A DNA stretch of 64,000 bases from Azospirillum soli (GCF_017876165.1 NZ_JAGINQ010000003.1:186001-250000), one strand, 5' to 3'; counted from the first letter of the stretch, positions 42,302 to 51,203 are shown. Notes: generated by a model not told the origin, from the sequence alone. Translations and numbers: made by a program.

Positions 42302-43057
42302 TCATCCCCGCGCCGCGCCTCCCGCTGGATGGACGGTCTCCACGAATTGCGACCGTTCTCCCCGGCGGCACACGAAGACCTCTTCCTCGGGATGTTCCAG
42401 AATCGTGAAGCCGGCGGAGCGCAACATCGCCTCGGCGCCGGCCCGGTTCGGAATCCACCAGTTGGTCTCGTCGTTGCTGTATTTGTTTTCTACGAAAACC
42501 ATCCTCGGGTAACCGGGGCGTTCGAAGTGTTCGGTCTCACTGAAGGGATAGTCGTCCTGAACCGGATAGACATCGTCCGGGCCGCGGAGCATGGATTGGA
42601 AGACCAACAGATCCTTCGTGACATGCTCCCAAATAAGGTCTAGGGCCAGCAGGGGATGCCGCAGGTGGTAGAGCACCCCCATGAACAGCACGACGTCGAA
42701 CTTCTCCTTCAGAAGGGCAACGTCGTAGACGGACAGCTTGCGGAACTCGATGTCTGCGCCCATCACCTCGGCGGCGAAGCGGGCCTGGTTCAGGTAGGTG
42801 TCGTCGAAATCGACGGCGACGACCCGGTCGGCCCCGCGCCGCTTCATCTCGATGGCGTAGAAGCCGCCGTTGCAGCCGATGTCCAGCACCGTCCGGCCCG
42901 ACAGATCCTCCGGAATGGCGTGGGCGAAGCGCCGCCACTTGATCGCCGGATAGTCGCCGAGGAAATGGTCCGGCGCCGTCCGCACGCCTTTCAGGTCGAT
43001 GTTGTGGAACCAGCGCCCCAACTCGCGGACGCGGCGTTCGATCAGGTCAGGGGTCAT
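42302..43057 (-). CDS. SAM-dependent methyltransferase (TIGR04290-like)
   Basis: A 251-residue methyltransferase with motif I VLDIGCNGGFYAIEM, VVAVDFDDTYLNQARF and FDVVLFMGVLYHLRHPLLAL. The N-terminal FHNIDLKGVRTAPDHFLGDYPAIKWRRF is like the CmoB-related TIGR04290 group, which as I recall is found with glycosyltransferases. It probably methylates a sugar, inositol or carboxylate of the operon product. The start uses ATG at 43057. The gap to the next gene downstream is 79 bases, the longest inside the operon, and has no evident terminator. Confidence 0.83.
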   Translation of the reverse strand: MTPDLIERRVRELGRWFHNIDLKGVRTAPDHFLGDYPAIKWRRFAHAIPEDLSGRTVLDIGCNGGFYAIEMKRRGADRVVAVDFDDTYLNQARFAAEVMGADIEFRKLSVYDVALLKEKFDVVLFMGVLYHLRHPLLALDLIWEHVTKDLLVFQSMLRGPDDVYPVQDDYPFSETEHFERPGYPRMVFVENKYSNDETNWWIPNRAGAEAMLRSAGFTILEHPEEEVFVCRRGERSQFVETVHPAGGAARG

Positions 43058-43087
43058 GGTGCCTTTCCGTGAGTGTTCGCGCCTCTG

Positions 43088-43828
43088 TCACTCCGCGGCC
43101 TCTTGAAAGGTGCCGCTCAGCAAGCCGATCGCGGCGCGATAGCCGCGCACGGTGCCGACATCGACGTACGAGGTTCCCGCGCGCACGCCGACCGCCTCGC
43201 CACCCTGGGCGATCCAGGCGTTGACCAGCGTGCCCATGTATTCGTCCTGGCAATCCCGCGCGTGCCACAGGGCGTGCAGTTCGTGCAGCACCGCGCCCGG
43301 CATCTTGAAGGCGCCCCAGATCCAGCGGGTGGAGGCGTCCGGGCTCTTCACCTGGATTTCCAGCACGCGCGAGCGGTCATCGGTCACCACGGCGTCGAAC
43401 AGCTCCGGCTGGTCCACGGGGAAAAGCAGGAAGGACAACCGGTCGTCCGGCAGCGCCGCCAGCGCGTCGTCCGGGAACCACACCGTGTCCGGCAGGCCAA
43501 CCATCACCGGCTCCGACGGGTGGATCAGCGGCAGGGCGCGGAAAACCGCGTCGCACAGGCCGCCGGGCCGGGGCTGCACCACATAGGCGACCGCTGCCCC
43601 GTCCACCTCCCCGCCGTAATATTGCAGGATGTCGAACTTGCCCGGCGAGATGACGAAGGCGATCTTGTCCGCCCCGCCCTTCACCATGCGTTCGACCAGA
43701 TATTCGCTGACCGCGCGGGGGCGCTCGGTCCCGCCGTCCAGGCGACTGCCCACGGGGAGCAGTTCCTTGGAGAAGGCAAGCGGCTGGATGCGCGTGCCGC
43801 TGCCGGCGGCCGGGATGATGCCCCACAT
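43088..43828 (-). CDS. Sugar nucleotidyltransferase
   Basis: A 246-residue protein whose start is the ATG giving MWGIIPAAGSGTRIQPLAFSKELLPVG, with the nucleotide loop AAGSGTR and the KELLPVG segment of the NTP-transferase family (RfbA, GalU-like). VGLPDTVWFPDDAL aligns with the metal-binding Asp region. It would make an NDP-sugar or, conceivably, an NDP-inositol from a sugar or inositol phosphate. It lies two bases from the upstream CgeB-like gene. The longer open frame upstream is a shadow of that gene. Confidence 0.85.
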   Translation of the reverse strand: MWGIIPAAGSGTRIQPLAFSKELLPVGSRLDGGTERPRAVSEYLVERMVKGGADKIAFVISPGKFDILQYYGGEVDGAAVAYVVQPRPGGLCDAVFRALPLIHPSEPVMVGLPDTVWFPDDALAALPDDRLSFLLFPVDQPELFDAVVTDDRSRVLEIQVKSPDASTRWIWGAFKMPGAVLHELHALWHARDCQDEYMGTLVNAWIAQGGEAVGVRAGTSYVDVGTVRGYRAAIGLLSGTFQEAAE

Positions 43829-43830
43829 GG

Positions 43831-44907
43831 TCAGTCGTCCCCTCCGCCCTTGATTTCCAGGATGTTGCGCAGTTCCCGCACGCGGCGTTCGGCGGTGTGT
43901 TCTTCCAGCGTGCGTTCCCGCGCCCGCCGGGCCAGCGTGGCGAGGTGGTCGCGCGGCAGCATCATCGCCGTGGTCACGTCGTCGGTTTCCTTGGCGACCA
44001 GAATGTCCCGCCCCGGCTCGAAGAAGGCTTCCAGCCCTTCCCAATGGTCGGAGATCAGGGGCACGCCGCAGGCTGCCGCCTCGAACAGCCGGCCGGACGG
44101 GCACCAGCCCATGCGCTTCATGGCATCGCGCGTGACGTTCAGCGTCAGGGTGGAGGAGCAGAAGAAGGCCGGATGTTCGGCCGGCGGCAGGTGCCGCACG
44201 AAGAAGATGTTGTTCGTCCAGGGGAAACTGTCCGGATACTGCGCCCCGCCGATGACGAAGCGCCGCCGCGTCAGGCGCCGCGCCGGCTCGATGAACAGCT
44301 TTTCCAGCGTGGCCTGCCGGTCCTCGGCGTAGGTGCCGAGATAGGACAGGTCGCCCAGATAGGTCTGCACCGGATCGACCGGCCGGTGCACCTCCGGATC
44401 CACCCAGCCGTAGAGCGGCGCCACGGCCCTGGCCCCCAGCCGGGTCTTCAGCTCCTCCAGCGCCTGCCCGCCGGTGTAGCTGAGCACCACGTCGAAGCCG
44501 CCCAGCCCCTCCGCCGGCAGATAGGCGGGCCGCTCGCCCGCGTCCAGCCGCGACAGGGTGACCGGCGTGTCGAGGTCGTAGAAGACCGTCCGCTGCGCCT
44601 TCGACCCCAGCACCAGATGCGAGGCCTCCGCCCCGTCCGGGCAGTAGGAGGTGACCATCGCCACGTCCGCCTCGTCGGCGTGGCGTTGCGCATCGTCCCG
44701 GATGCTGTCCCAGTCGGAATAGAGCACCAGTTCCCCGCCGGGAATCTCCCACAGGTCGCGGTGCTCCGCGTAATAGGGCACGTCCCGCTCATAGAAGACG
44801 ACGCGGTTGCCCCGGCGCACCAGCGCCTTGACCAGCCCGCGCCACAGGGTGGCGTGCCCGTTGCCCCAGGAGGAGCTGATGGTGAGTCCGAAGATGACGA
44901 TTTTCAT
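43831..44907 (-). CDS. CgeB-like glycosyltransferase
   Basis: A 358-residue protein starting MKIVIFGLTISSSWGNGHATL, a GT-B N-terminal domain. The C-terminal part WCPSGRLFEAAACGVPLISDHWEGLEAFFEPG is the donor-binding region of the CgeB/GT1-like glycosyltransferase group. A segment PLYGWVDPEVHRPVDP lies between the two domains. It is the first of two glycosyltransferases in the operon, so the product probably contains at least two glycosidic bonds or steps. Its start overlaps the phosphatase gene stop by four bases. Confidence 0.85.
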   Translation of the reverse strand: MKIVIFGLTISSSWGNGHATLWRGLVKALVRRGNRVVFYERDVPYYAEHRDLWEIPGGELVLYSDWDSIRDDAQRHADEADVAMVTSYCPDGAEASHLVLGSKAQRTVFYDLDTPVTLSRLDAGERPAYLPAEGLGGFDVVLSYTGGQALEELKTRLGARAVAPLYGWVDPEVHRPVDPVQTYLGDLSYLGTYAEDRQATLEKLFIEPARRLTRRRFVIGGAQYPDSFPWTNNIFFVRHLPPAEHPAFFCSSTLTLNVTRDAMKRMGWCPSGRLFEAAACGVPLISDHWEGLEAFFEPGRDILVAKETDDVTTAMMLPRDHLATLARRARERTLEEHTAERRVRELRNILEIKGGGDD

Positions 44908-45518
44908 GATACCGGCGCGATGCTCCCATCGTCGAAGGTGCCGTTCAGGCGCAGGACCCGTGGAGTCCATCCGTCGATGGCTAGAACAGAAATCGAGGCC
45001 GGAGAGACCTCGATCCGCAAAAACAAATCGGTGGGAACACCGAGGTAATAGGCCAGCGCGACACGGATCGGATCGCCATGCCCGACCAGCACATGGCTTC
45101 CTTCCGGGTCGTCGGCGACGAGGCGGTTGATGAAGCCGACCATGCGCGCCTGCACCTCCGCCATGCATTCGCCGCCGGGCGCGCGGGCGAGGCTGCGGGC
45201 GCCGTTCCAGTGGCGCCAGTCCGGATCGTCCTGAAGCTCCGCGAAGTCGCGGCCGGTCCAGGCGCCGAAGTCCACCTCCACCAGCGGGTCGGCGGTGCGG
45301 ATGGTCAGCCCGAGTTCGCGCGCGATGGGCTGCGCCGTCTGCTGGGTGCGTGGCAGCGGGCTCGACCAGACCGCCGAGACGCGCTCCCGCGCGAACCAGC
45401 GGCCCAGCCGTTCGGCCTGCACGCGCCCGTCCTCGTTCAGCGGCGTGCCCATGCGCCCGGCGAGGCCGCGCCCGACGAAATCATGGTCCGCGTGGCGGAC
45501 GAGATAGACGAGAGTCAT
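44904..45518 (-). CDS. Histidine phosphatase family protein
   Basis: A 204-residue phosphatase whose catalytic histidine is in VYLVRHADHDF (RHAD in place of the usual RHGE). GHGDPIRVALAYYLGVP holds the second catalytic histidine, and SSPLPRTQQTAQPIA the conserved arginine. The start is the ATG at 45518, giving MTLVYLVRHAD; a longer frame is not supported. Such enzymes act on small phosphate esters. In this operon it could remove the phosphate from inositol 3-phosphate or from a glycosylated intermediate. That role is inference. It lies 13 bases from the inositol synthase gene. Confidence 0.85.
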   Translation of the reverse strand: MTLVYLVRHADHDFVGRGLAGRMGTPLNEDGRVQAERLGRWFARERVSAVWSSPLPRTQQTAQPIARELGLTIRTADPLVEVDFGAWTGRDFAELQDDPDWRHWNGARSLARAPGGECMAEVQARMVGFINRLVADDPEGSHVLVGHGDPIRVALAYYLGVPTDLFLRIEVSPASISVLAIDGWTPRVLRLNGTFDDGSIAPVS

Positions 45519-45531
45519 CAGCCGAGGGCCT

Positions 45532-46617
45532 TCAGCAAGGGTCGCCGGACGCGATGAAGCGTTCCGTCCGCAGCCGCGCCTCATTGTCGGTGAACTGCAC
45601 CGGCGGCGACTTCATGAAGTAGGAGGACGGCCCCTCCAGCGGCCCGCCGATGCCCCGGTCGAGCGCCAGCTTCGCGCAGCGCACCGCGTCGATCACCACG
45701 CCCGCCGAGTTGGGGCTGTCCCACACCTCCAGCTTCAGCTCCACGTTCAGCGGCACGCCGCCGAAGGCCTCGCCCTCCATGCGGATGTGGCAGAACTTGC
45801 GGTCGGCCAGCCACGGCACATGGTCGCTCGGCCCGATGTGGCAATCGCCGGCCGCCATTGTGTGGCCGAGCTGGCTGGTCACGGCCCGCGTCTTGGAGAT
45901 CTTTTTGGACTCCAGACGCTCGCGCTCCAGCATGTTCAGGAAGTCGGTGTTGCCGCCGAAGTTCAGCTGGTAGGTGCGCTCCAGCTGCACGCCGCGCTCG
46001 CGGAACAGGTTGGCCAGAACGCGGTGGATGATGGTGGCGCCGACCTGGGACTTGATGTCATCGCCAATGATGGGAACGCCCTTCTCGGTGAAGCGGCGCG
46101 CCCAGTCCGGGTCCGACGCGATGAAGACGGGGATGCAGTTGACGAAGGCGCAGCCGGCTTCCAGAGCCCGTTCGGCGTACCAGCGCGTCGCCTCCTCCGA
46201 CCCGACCGGCAGGTAGGAGACCAGAACGTCGGTGCGCGTGCGCTTGAGGATGGCGGTCACGTCCTCGGGCTCGGCGCCCGTTTCCTCAACCACGCCTTCC
46301 AAATAGCGCCCCAGCCCGTCCAGCGTCGGCCCGCGATGGACCGGCACGCCCAAATGCGGCACCTCGGCAAAGCGGATGGTGTTGTTGGGGGCGGCGGCGA
46401 TGGCCTCCGACAGGTCCAGCCCGACCTTGGCCGCCGACACGTCGAAGGCGGCGGAGAAGGTCACGTCGCCCACATGATAATCGCCCAGCCGGACGTGCAT
46501 CAGGCCGGGAACGTCGGCGTCCTCGGGCGCGTCGCGGTAATACTGCACGCCCTGCACCAGCGAGGACGCGCAGTTCCCCACCCCGACGATCGCCACCCGC
46601 ACGGATTTGCCCGCCAT
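45532..46617 (-). CDS. ino1: Inositol-3-phosphate synthase (actinobacterial type)
   Basis: The enzyme turns glucose 6-phosphate into L-myo-inositol 1-phosphate (D-3-phosphate), using NAD. The 361-residue protein has [19 protein letters not shown], the NAD-binding start typical of the mycobacterial/archaeal-type enzyme, then [27 protein letters not shown] [14 protein letters not shown] and [18 protein letters not shown], which carries the catalytic lysine region further on (SKKISKT). The length is near the mycobacterial enzyme. Two in-frame ATGs, at 46617 and 46632, each have the same GAGG ribosome-binding site because a 15-base segment is duplicated. It is the first gene of the eight-gene operon. 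Confidence 0.9.
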   Translation of the reverse strand: MAGKSVRVAIVGVGNCASSLVQGVQYYRDAPEDADVPGLMHVRLGDYHVGDVTFSAAFDVSAAKVGLDLSEAIAAAPNNTIRFAEVPHLGVPVHRGPTLDGLGRYLEGVVEETGAEPEDVTAILKRTRTDVLVSYLPVGSEEATRWYAERALEAGCAFVNCIPVFIASDPDWARRFTEKGVPIIGDDIKSQVGATIIHRVLANLFRERGVQLERTYQLNFGGNTDFLNMLERERLESKKISKTRAVTSQLGHTMAAGDCHIGPSDHVPWLADRKFCHIRMEGEAFGGVPLNVELKLEVWDSPNSAGVVIDAVRCAKLALDRGIGGPLEGPSSYFMKSPPVQFTDNEARLRTERFIASGDPC

Positions 46618-46642
46618 CGCATCCTCGGCCATCGCATCCTCG
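46613..46642 (-). repeat. Perfect tandem duplication of the ino1 translation start
   Basis: The 15-base sequence CGAGGATGCGATGGC (minus strand) occurs twice in a row. Each copy has a GAGG site and an ATG five bases later, in the same reading frame, so translation could begin at either ATG, differing by five residues (MAEDA). Confidence 0.85.
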
Positions 46643-46758
46643 ATCCCGGAGCCGCTTGCGCGGCATTTGTCCGGAAAACGAGGTGTGTGCGGCAGGGTTC
46701 CAGATCGGAGGGCGGCGCGTACGGAGTGCCCACGGCGAATCCGGATGGGAACAGCATC

Positions 46759-46787
46759 TTGATCCGCCATCCCGTTTTCTGTTATCC
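46759..46787 (+). promoter_or_regulatory. Candidate promoter for the ABC-F gene
   Basis: TTGATC and TTATCC are separated by 17 bases, a fair match to a sigma-70-type promoter. It lies in the 180-base divergent region between ino1 and the ABC-F gene, about 28 bases before the leader ATG at 46815. The match is partial and unproven. Confidence 0.25.
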
Positions 46788-46814
46788 ACCCCGCTTCCCC
46801 TTGGAGAGAGTGTC

Positions 46815-46916
46815 ATGGATCGCAACCCGGAACACAGCCCGACCACCGCCTGTGTCCTGTTCCGGGAATTCTGCGCATGTCCGTTCGTGACCTTCTCCTT
46901 GCCGCCGAGGGCCTGA
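46815..46916 (+). CDS. Possible 33-residue leader peptide before the ABC-F gene
   Basis: A short frame starting MDRNPEHSPTTACVLF with GGAGAGAG about six bases before the ATG, better than the site for the ABC-F gene itself. It overlaps the first 40 bases of that gene in a different frame. Ribosome-associated ABC-F genes are often controlled by such leader peptides, so it could couple or attenuate translation. It could also be chance. Confidence 0.3.
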   Translation: MDRNPEHSPTTACVLFREFCACPFVTFSLPPRA

Positions 46917-48490
46917 CCTACCGTCTCGCCGAAGGGCGCACCCTCTTCTCCGATCTGACTGTTTCGCTTGGCCGGGAACGGCTGGGGCTGGTCGGCCGCA
47001 ACGGCACCGGCAAGTCCACGCTCGCCCGTCTGCTGACCGGCGCGCTGGAGCCCACGGCCGGAAGCGTGCGGCGCTTCGGACGCGTCGCCTACCTGCCGCA
47101 GTTGCGCGACGCCGAGACGGAGCGTCCGCTGGCCGACGCCCTGGGCATCGCCGACCGCCTCGACGCCCTGGAACGGCTGGAGCGCGGCGACGGTGACGCC
47201 GACGATCTGGAGAGGGTCGGGCCCGACTGGGACCTGCGCGAGCGAGCCACCGACGCGCTGGAACGCGCCGGGCTCGGCCATTTGCGCCTCGACCGGCCCG
47301 GCGGCATCAGCGGCGGCGAGGCGACGCGCGCCGCGCTGGCCGGGCTGCTGATCGACCGGCCGGACCTGCTGATCCTTGACGAGCCGACCAACCACCTCGA
47401 CCGCGACGCCCGCGCCGCCCTGTGCGCCTGGATGGGAGACTGGACCGGCGGGCTGCTGGCCATCAGCCATGACCGCGCCCTGCTCGGCCAGGTGGATGGG
47501 ATTCTGGAGTTGTCCAGCCTCGGCCTGCGGCGCTACGGCGGTGATTACGCCTTCTACCGCGCCGCCCGCGACGCGGAGGCCGATGCCGCCCAGCACGCCC
47601 TGAACGACGCCGAACGCGCCACCAAGTCCGCCGAGCGCGAGGCCCAGCGCCGCCGTGAAAAGCGGGAACAGGCGCAGGCGCGCGGCAGGCGCGACGGTGC
47701 AACCGCCAACCAGTCGAAGCTTCTGCTCGACGCCCGCAAGGACCGCAGCGACGGCACGACCTCACGCCAGAGCGGCCTGTCGGAAAAGCGCGTGGACGCC
47801 GCGAAGGACCGGCTGGCCGAGGCGCGCGCACGGGTGGAGGTGGTGCAGCGCCCAGCCTTCCCGCTTCCATCCACCGGGCTGCCGGCCGGGCGGCGGGTGC
47901 TCGACCTCATGGACGTGGCTTTCAACCACCCCGGCGCCACGCGCCCCCTGTTCGAAGGCGTCACCCTGTCGATGACCGGGCCGGAGCGGGTCGCCGTCGT
48001 CGGTCCGAACGGTGCTGGGAAAAGCACGCTGCTGCGCGTCGCCGCCGGCCTGATCGCCCCCGGCGCCGGCACGGTGCGGCGCGGTGTGGAGCGGGTGGCG
48101 TGGCTCGATCAGAACCTGGGCGGCCTCGACCCGGCCCTGTCGGTGCTGGACAACTTCAAGCGCCACAACCCGGAGCTTGGCGAGCAGGACTGCCGGGCGG
48201 CGCTGGCCCGCTTCCTGTTCCGCAACGATGCGGCCCTCGTCCCCGCCGGCCGTCTCAGCGGCGGCGAGCGGCTGCGCGCGGCGCTGGCCTGCACGCTGAA
48301 CGCCGTCCGCCCGCCGGAACTGCTGGTGCTGGACGAGCCGACCAACCACCTCGACCTCGACGCCGTGGAGGCGGTGGAGCAGGCGCTCGCCGGCTACGAC
48401 GGCGCCATGCTCCTGGCCTCGCACGACGAGGACTTCCTGGAGGCAGTCGGCGTGGAGCGGAGGCTTACCCTCCGCCCCACTCACCAGTAA
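46877..48490 (+). CDS. ABC-F family ATPase
   Basis: A 537-residue soluble protein with two ABC domains and no membrane segment. The first has Walker A GRNGTGKST, signature ISGGEATRAAL and Walker B LLILDEPTNHLD. The second has GPNGAGKST, LSGGERLRAAL and LLVLDEPTNHLD. A charged linker (AEREAQRRREKREQAQARGRRD) joins them, as in the ABC-F group, which acts on ribosomes in translation control or antibiotic protection. It begins about 60 bases into a possible leader peptide. Which antibiotic or ribosome state it serves is not predictable. Confidence 0.92.
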   Translation: MSVRDLLLAAEGLTYRLAEGRTLFSDLTVSLGRERLGLVGRNGTGKSTLARLLTGALEPTAGSVRRFGRVAYLPQLRDAETERPLADALGIADRLDALERLERGDGDADDLERVGPDWDLRERATDALERAGLGHLRLDRPGGISGGEATRAALAGLLIDRPDLLILDEPTNHLDRDARAALCAWMGDWTGGLLAISHDRALLGQVDGILELSSLGLRRYGGDYAFYRAARDAEADAAQHALNDAERATKSAEREAQRRREKREQAQARGRRDGATANQSKLLLDARKDRSDGTTSRQSGLSEKRVDAAKDRLAEARARVEVVQRPAFPLPSTGLPAGRRVLDLMDVAFNHPGATRPLFEGVTLSMTGPERVAVVGPNGAGKSTLLRVAAGLIAPGAGTVRRGVERVAWLDQNLGGLDPALSVLDNFKRHNPELGEQDCRAALARFLFRNDAALVPAGRLSGGERLRAALACTLNAVRPPELLVLDEPTNHLDLDAVEAVEQALAGYDGAMLLASHDEDFLEAVGVERRLTLRPTHQ

Positions 48491-48496
48491 CGCCCA

Positions 48497-49804
48497 TCAC
48501 CAATAGCGCATGGCGTCCGCATACAGCCCGCGCAGGTCCTCCTCCGTCACCGGGCGGGGCGCGATGGTCAGCAGGCGCTGCTGCGCCATGGCGCCCTGCA
48601 CGAGGCCCGAAATATCCGCCTCGCCGTAGCCCAGCGCGGACAGTCCGTTCGGCAGGTGCGTCGCCTTCATCATGGAGATCAGCCGCGCCGCCAGCACCGC
48701 GCCGCCGTCGCCCGGCGACACGCCGCGCACCTCGGCCCCCAGTGCCTCGGCCGCGCGCAGATGGCGTTCCGGCGCCGCCGGGCCGGTGAAGCGGAAGGCC
48801 GCCGGGGCGTTCAGCACGACGGAGATGCCGTGCGGCACCATCGGGTCGGCCTTCTCGTAGCCGATGGCCGTGAAGCGGTGGTTCATGCCGGCCACGGAAT
48901 AGGACATGGCGTGCGGGATGTGCACACCGGCGTTCCCGAAGGCCAGCCCCGCCAGCGTCGCCGCGAACATCAGCGCGTCGCGCGCCTCCTCGTCATCCGG
49001 GTCGTTGACCGCGCGTTCCAGATAGGTGCCGCCGAGGCGAATGGCCTGGAGGCTGCCGATGTCCGACCAGGGGTTGGCGCCCTGGTACGGCGGGCGCGGG
49101 TTCGCCGAGTCCGGGCGAGGCCGCGACCGGTAGGGCCGCGCCGTATGGCTTTCGATGGCATGGGTCAGCACGTCGAAGCCGGTGGAGGCGATGACGCCCG
49201 GCGGCAGGCTGTCGATGGTGCGCGGGTCCACCACGGCGAGGTTGGGCCGCAGATAGCGGGACGAGATGCCCGTCTTAACCTGTTTCTCGACGTGATCGAA
49301 GATGGCGACACCCGTCGTCTCGCTGCCCGTGCCGCAGGTGGTCGGGCAGGCGATGTGCGGCTTCACCGGGCCGGGCACTGGGCGCCCCTCGCCCAGCGGC
49401 TTGTTGACGTAGGCCAGGAAGTCCGCCGGGTGCGTGGCGTAGAGGTTCGCCGCCTTGGCCGTGTCGATGACCGACCCGCCGCCGATGGAGATGTAGCCGT
49501 CGAACCCGCCCTCCCGTGCGAAGGCGGCGGCGTCCAGGAACGACGCGCTGGTTGGCTCCACCCGGCAGCGGTCGTAGACGACCACGTCCAGCCCGGCGGC
49601 CTTCAGCGAGTCCAGCGCCGCGCCGAACGGCGCGATGGTGGCGACGATGGGATCGGTGAACAGCGCCACCCGGCGCATGCCCAGGACCTTGGCGTCGTTG
49701 CCCAGCTCGGCCAGCATGCCGGGGCCGAACTTCATCGACGCGGCCTCGACCGTGAAGCCGGTGTCGCCGTCGGGCAGGATGGGATAGGCGTTCGTGGTCG
49801 CCAT
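48497..49804 (-). CDS. Iron-containing alcohol dehydrogenase, hydroxyacid-oxoacid transhydrogenase type
   Basis: A 435-residue group III alcohol dehydrogenase. The features ISIGGGSVIDTAKAANL (NAD-binding), CPTTCGTGSETTGVAIF, and GNAGVHIPHAMSYSVAG with metal-binding histidines match. The insert RPYRSRPRPDSANPRPPYQG is typical of ADHFE1-like hydroxyacid-oxoacid transhydrogenases, which oxidise 4-hydroxybutyrate while reducing 2-oxoglutarate. The start is the ATG with GGGAGGAGCG nine bases upstream. It converges with the ABC-F gene, six bases apart. Confidence 0.88.
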   Translation of the reverse strand: MATTNAYPILPDGDTGFTVEAASMKFGPGMLAELGNDAKVLGMRRVALFTDPIVATIAPFGAALDSLKAAGLDVVVYDRCRVEPTSASFLDAAAFAREGGFDGYISIGGGSVIDTAKAANLYATHPADFLAYVNKPLGEGRPVPGPVKPHIACPTTCGTGSETTGVAIFDHVEKQVKTGISSRYLRPNLAVVDPRTIDSLPPGVIASTGFDVLTHAIESHTARPYRSRPRPDSANPRPPYQGANPWSDIGSLQAIRLGGTYLERAVNDPDDEEARDALMFAATLAGLAFGNAGVHIPHAMSYSVAGMNHRFTAIGYEKADPMVPHGISVVLNAPAAFRFTGPAAPERHLRAAEALGAEVRGVSPGDGGAVLAARLISMMKATHLPNGLSALGYGEADISGLVQGAMAQQRLLTIAPRPVTEEDLRGLYADAMRYW

Positions 49805-49898
49805 GGCGGCGCTCCTCCCTTCTCGTAATGGCCTTCTCGTGCTGGTTCTTTTGGCCTGGATTTCTTTTGGGCAATGGGACCGCGTGCGGGCCGCCCTG

Positions 49899-50624
49899 TC
49901 AATCAGCCAACCGGGAGAGGAGCGTCAGGGCGTCATCCACTGCGTGGAAATCCGCCGTGTTGTCGAACACGCACCAGACCGGGCGTTCGCTCGCCTCCCG
50001 CCGGATCCGCGCCGCCAGCCGGTCCAGCGCGTCTAGCGCATAGGGGCTGCGGTACATCACCGGCGAGCCGTGCAGGCGCCAGTAGCGCACCCCATCCCAA
50101 CCGGCGGGTTTGGCCGCCGCCGGCACCGGCGCCGGGTCGGCGGCGACGCGGGCCACCGCGTGATCGACCAGCAGCCGCTCCGCCTCCTGCGTGAACCAGC
50201 CGGGATGGCGCGGCTCACACACCAGCAGCCCGCCGAACCGCGCCCGTAACGACGTGAAGAAGGGCTCCGCCACCGCAGGCTCGAACCGCAGGGTCGGCGG
50301 CAGTTGCACCAGCAGCGGCCCCAGCCGGTCGCCCAGATGCCCGACCTCGAACAGGAACCGCTCCAGAGGCTCGATGCAGTCCTTCAGCCGTCGGTCGTGG
50401 GTGATGCTGCGCGGCAGCTTGGCGGCGAAAAGAAAGCCGGGCGGAGTGCTCTCCGCCCAGCGTGCCCAGGTCTCCGGCTTGTGCGGCCGGTAGAAGCTGC
50501 TGTTGACCTCCACCGAGGGGAACACGCGGGCGTAGCGTTCCAGGTGGCTGCCCTCCACAGGGAAGGCCGGGGCCGACAGTTTCGGGATGCTCCACCCGGC
50601 GCAGCCGATCCGGATTTCGGGCAA
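49899..50624 (-). CDS. DUF72 family protein
   Basis: A 241-residue TIM-barrel-like protein of DUF72. The opening IRIGCAGWSIPKL, YARVFPSVEVNSSFYRPHKPETWARW and FLFAAKLPRSITHDRRL are the family's signature segments, together with WRLHGSPVMYRSPY near the end. The biochemical role of DUF72 is unknown. It follows the MPYF protein gene on the same strand and may be co-transcribed with it. Confidence 0.88.
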   Translation of the reverse strand: MPEIRIGCAGWSIPKLSAPAFPVEGSHLERYARVFPSVEVNSSFYRPHKPETWARWAESTPPGFLFAAKLPRSITHDRRLKDCIEPLERFLFEVGHLGDRLGPLLVQLPPTLRFEPAVAEPFFTSLRARFGGLLVCEPRHPGWFTQEAERLLVDHAVARVAADPAPVPAAAKPAGWDGVRYWRLHGSPVMYRSPYALDALDRLAARIRREASERPVWCVFDNTADFHAVDDALTLLSRLAD

Positions 50625-50646
50625 CGGGAACTCCTTTGTTAGGCGC

Positions 50647-50994
50647 TTATGCCATCACAACATCCCGTGCCCCGGCTTCGTTCACCTCAGCGATGTTATG
50701 GGCGGCGATCATCCGGGCCATCTCGCGCCGGGCCTTCTCCTGCTCGTAGAGCGGCCGGTACTTGCCGATGAAGCCCTTCCGGCAGGCACGGTGGAAGCGC
50801 TGAGCCGCCGTGTCCCAGTCGTCGCCCGGCCGCAGCCAGCTGACGTAGGTGGTTCCCGTGCGCGGGTCGGTGCGGAGATAACGGCCGCGCCCCTTCTCGC
50901 CCCGCACCCACTGGCCGGGATTCAGGTGCAGCGCGCCACGCGCCAGCAGCATGGACACCTGCGGGGTCAGTTCGATGGTGGGAAAGTACGGCAT
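50647..50994 (-). CDS. Hypothetical protein
   Basis: A 115-residue soluble protein starting MPYFPTIELTPQVSMLLARG, with AGGAGG six bases before the ATG. It has RYLRTDPRTGTTYVSWLRPGDDWDTAAQRFHRACRKGFIG, which could be a small beta-strand plus helix fold. Family not recognised. The frame extends 24 codons upstream without a ribosome-binding site. It is divergent from the transglycosylase gene, whose start is 210 bases away. Confidence 0.6.
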   Translation of the reverse strand: MPYFPTIELTPQVSMLLARGALHLNPGQWVRGEKGRGRYLRTDPRTGTTYVSWLRPGDDWDTAAQRFHRACRKGFIGKYRPLYEQEKARREMARMIAAHNIAEVNEAGARDVVMA

Positions 50995-51203
50995 GACGCT
51001 CCTCCTGGCCGACCTCCAAGGGCCCGGCCGCAAACACTTTTCCGGTTGTTTCGATGTACGCCCCATATGGGGATTTTGCGGCCTCTGTTCAAGGTTTGTT
51101 CACGTTTTTCAAGACCTTGCCCCAAAGAATGTCGGTTGAGCGGAGAGCCCGTCCGTCCTACCTTCCGGCAAGGATTTTCCACCCCTCCCAGCACCGAGAA
51201 CGC

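Noticed and set aside
39414..46617. Calling the cluster a mycothiol pathway
   Set aside because: There is no MshC-type cysteine ligase or MshD-type acetyltransferase next to it, and there are extra methyltransferase, nucleotidyltransferase and barrel genes.
46618..46770. Longer N-terminus of inositol-3-phosphate synthase
   Set aside because: The extra residues are basic and unlike the family, and the duplicated GAGG-ATG sites lie just before the conserved start.
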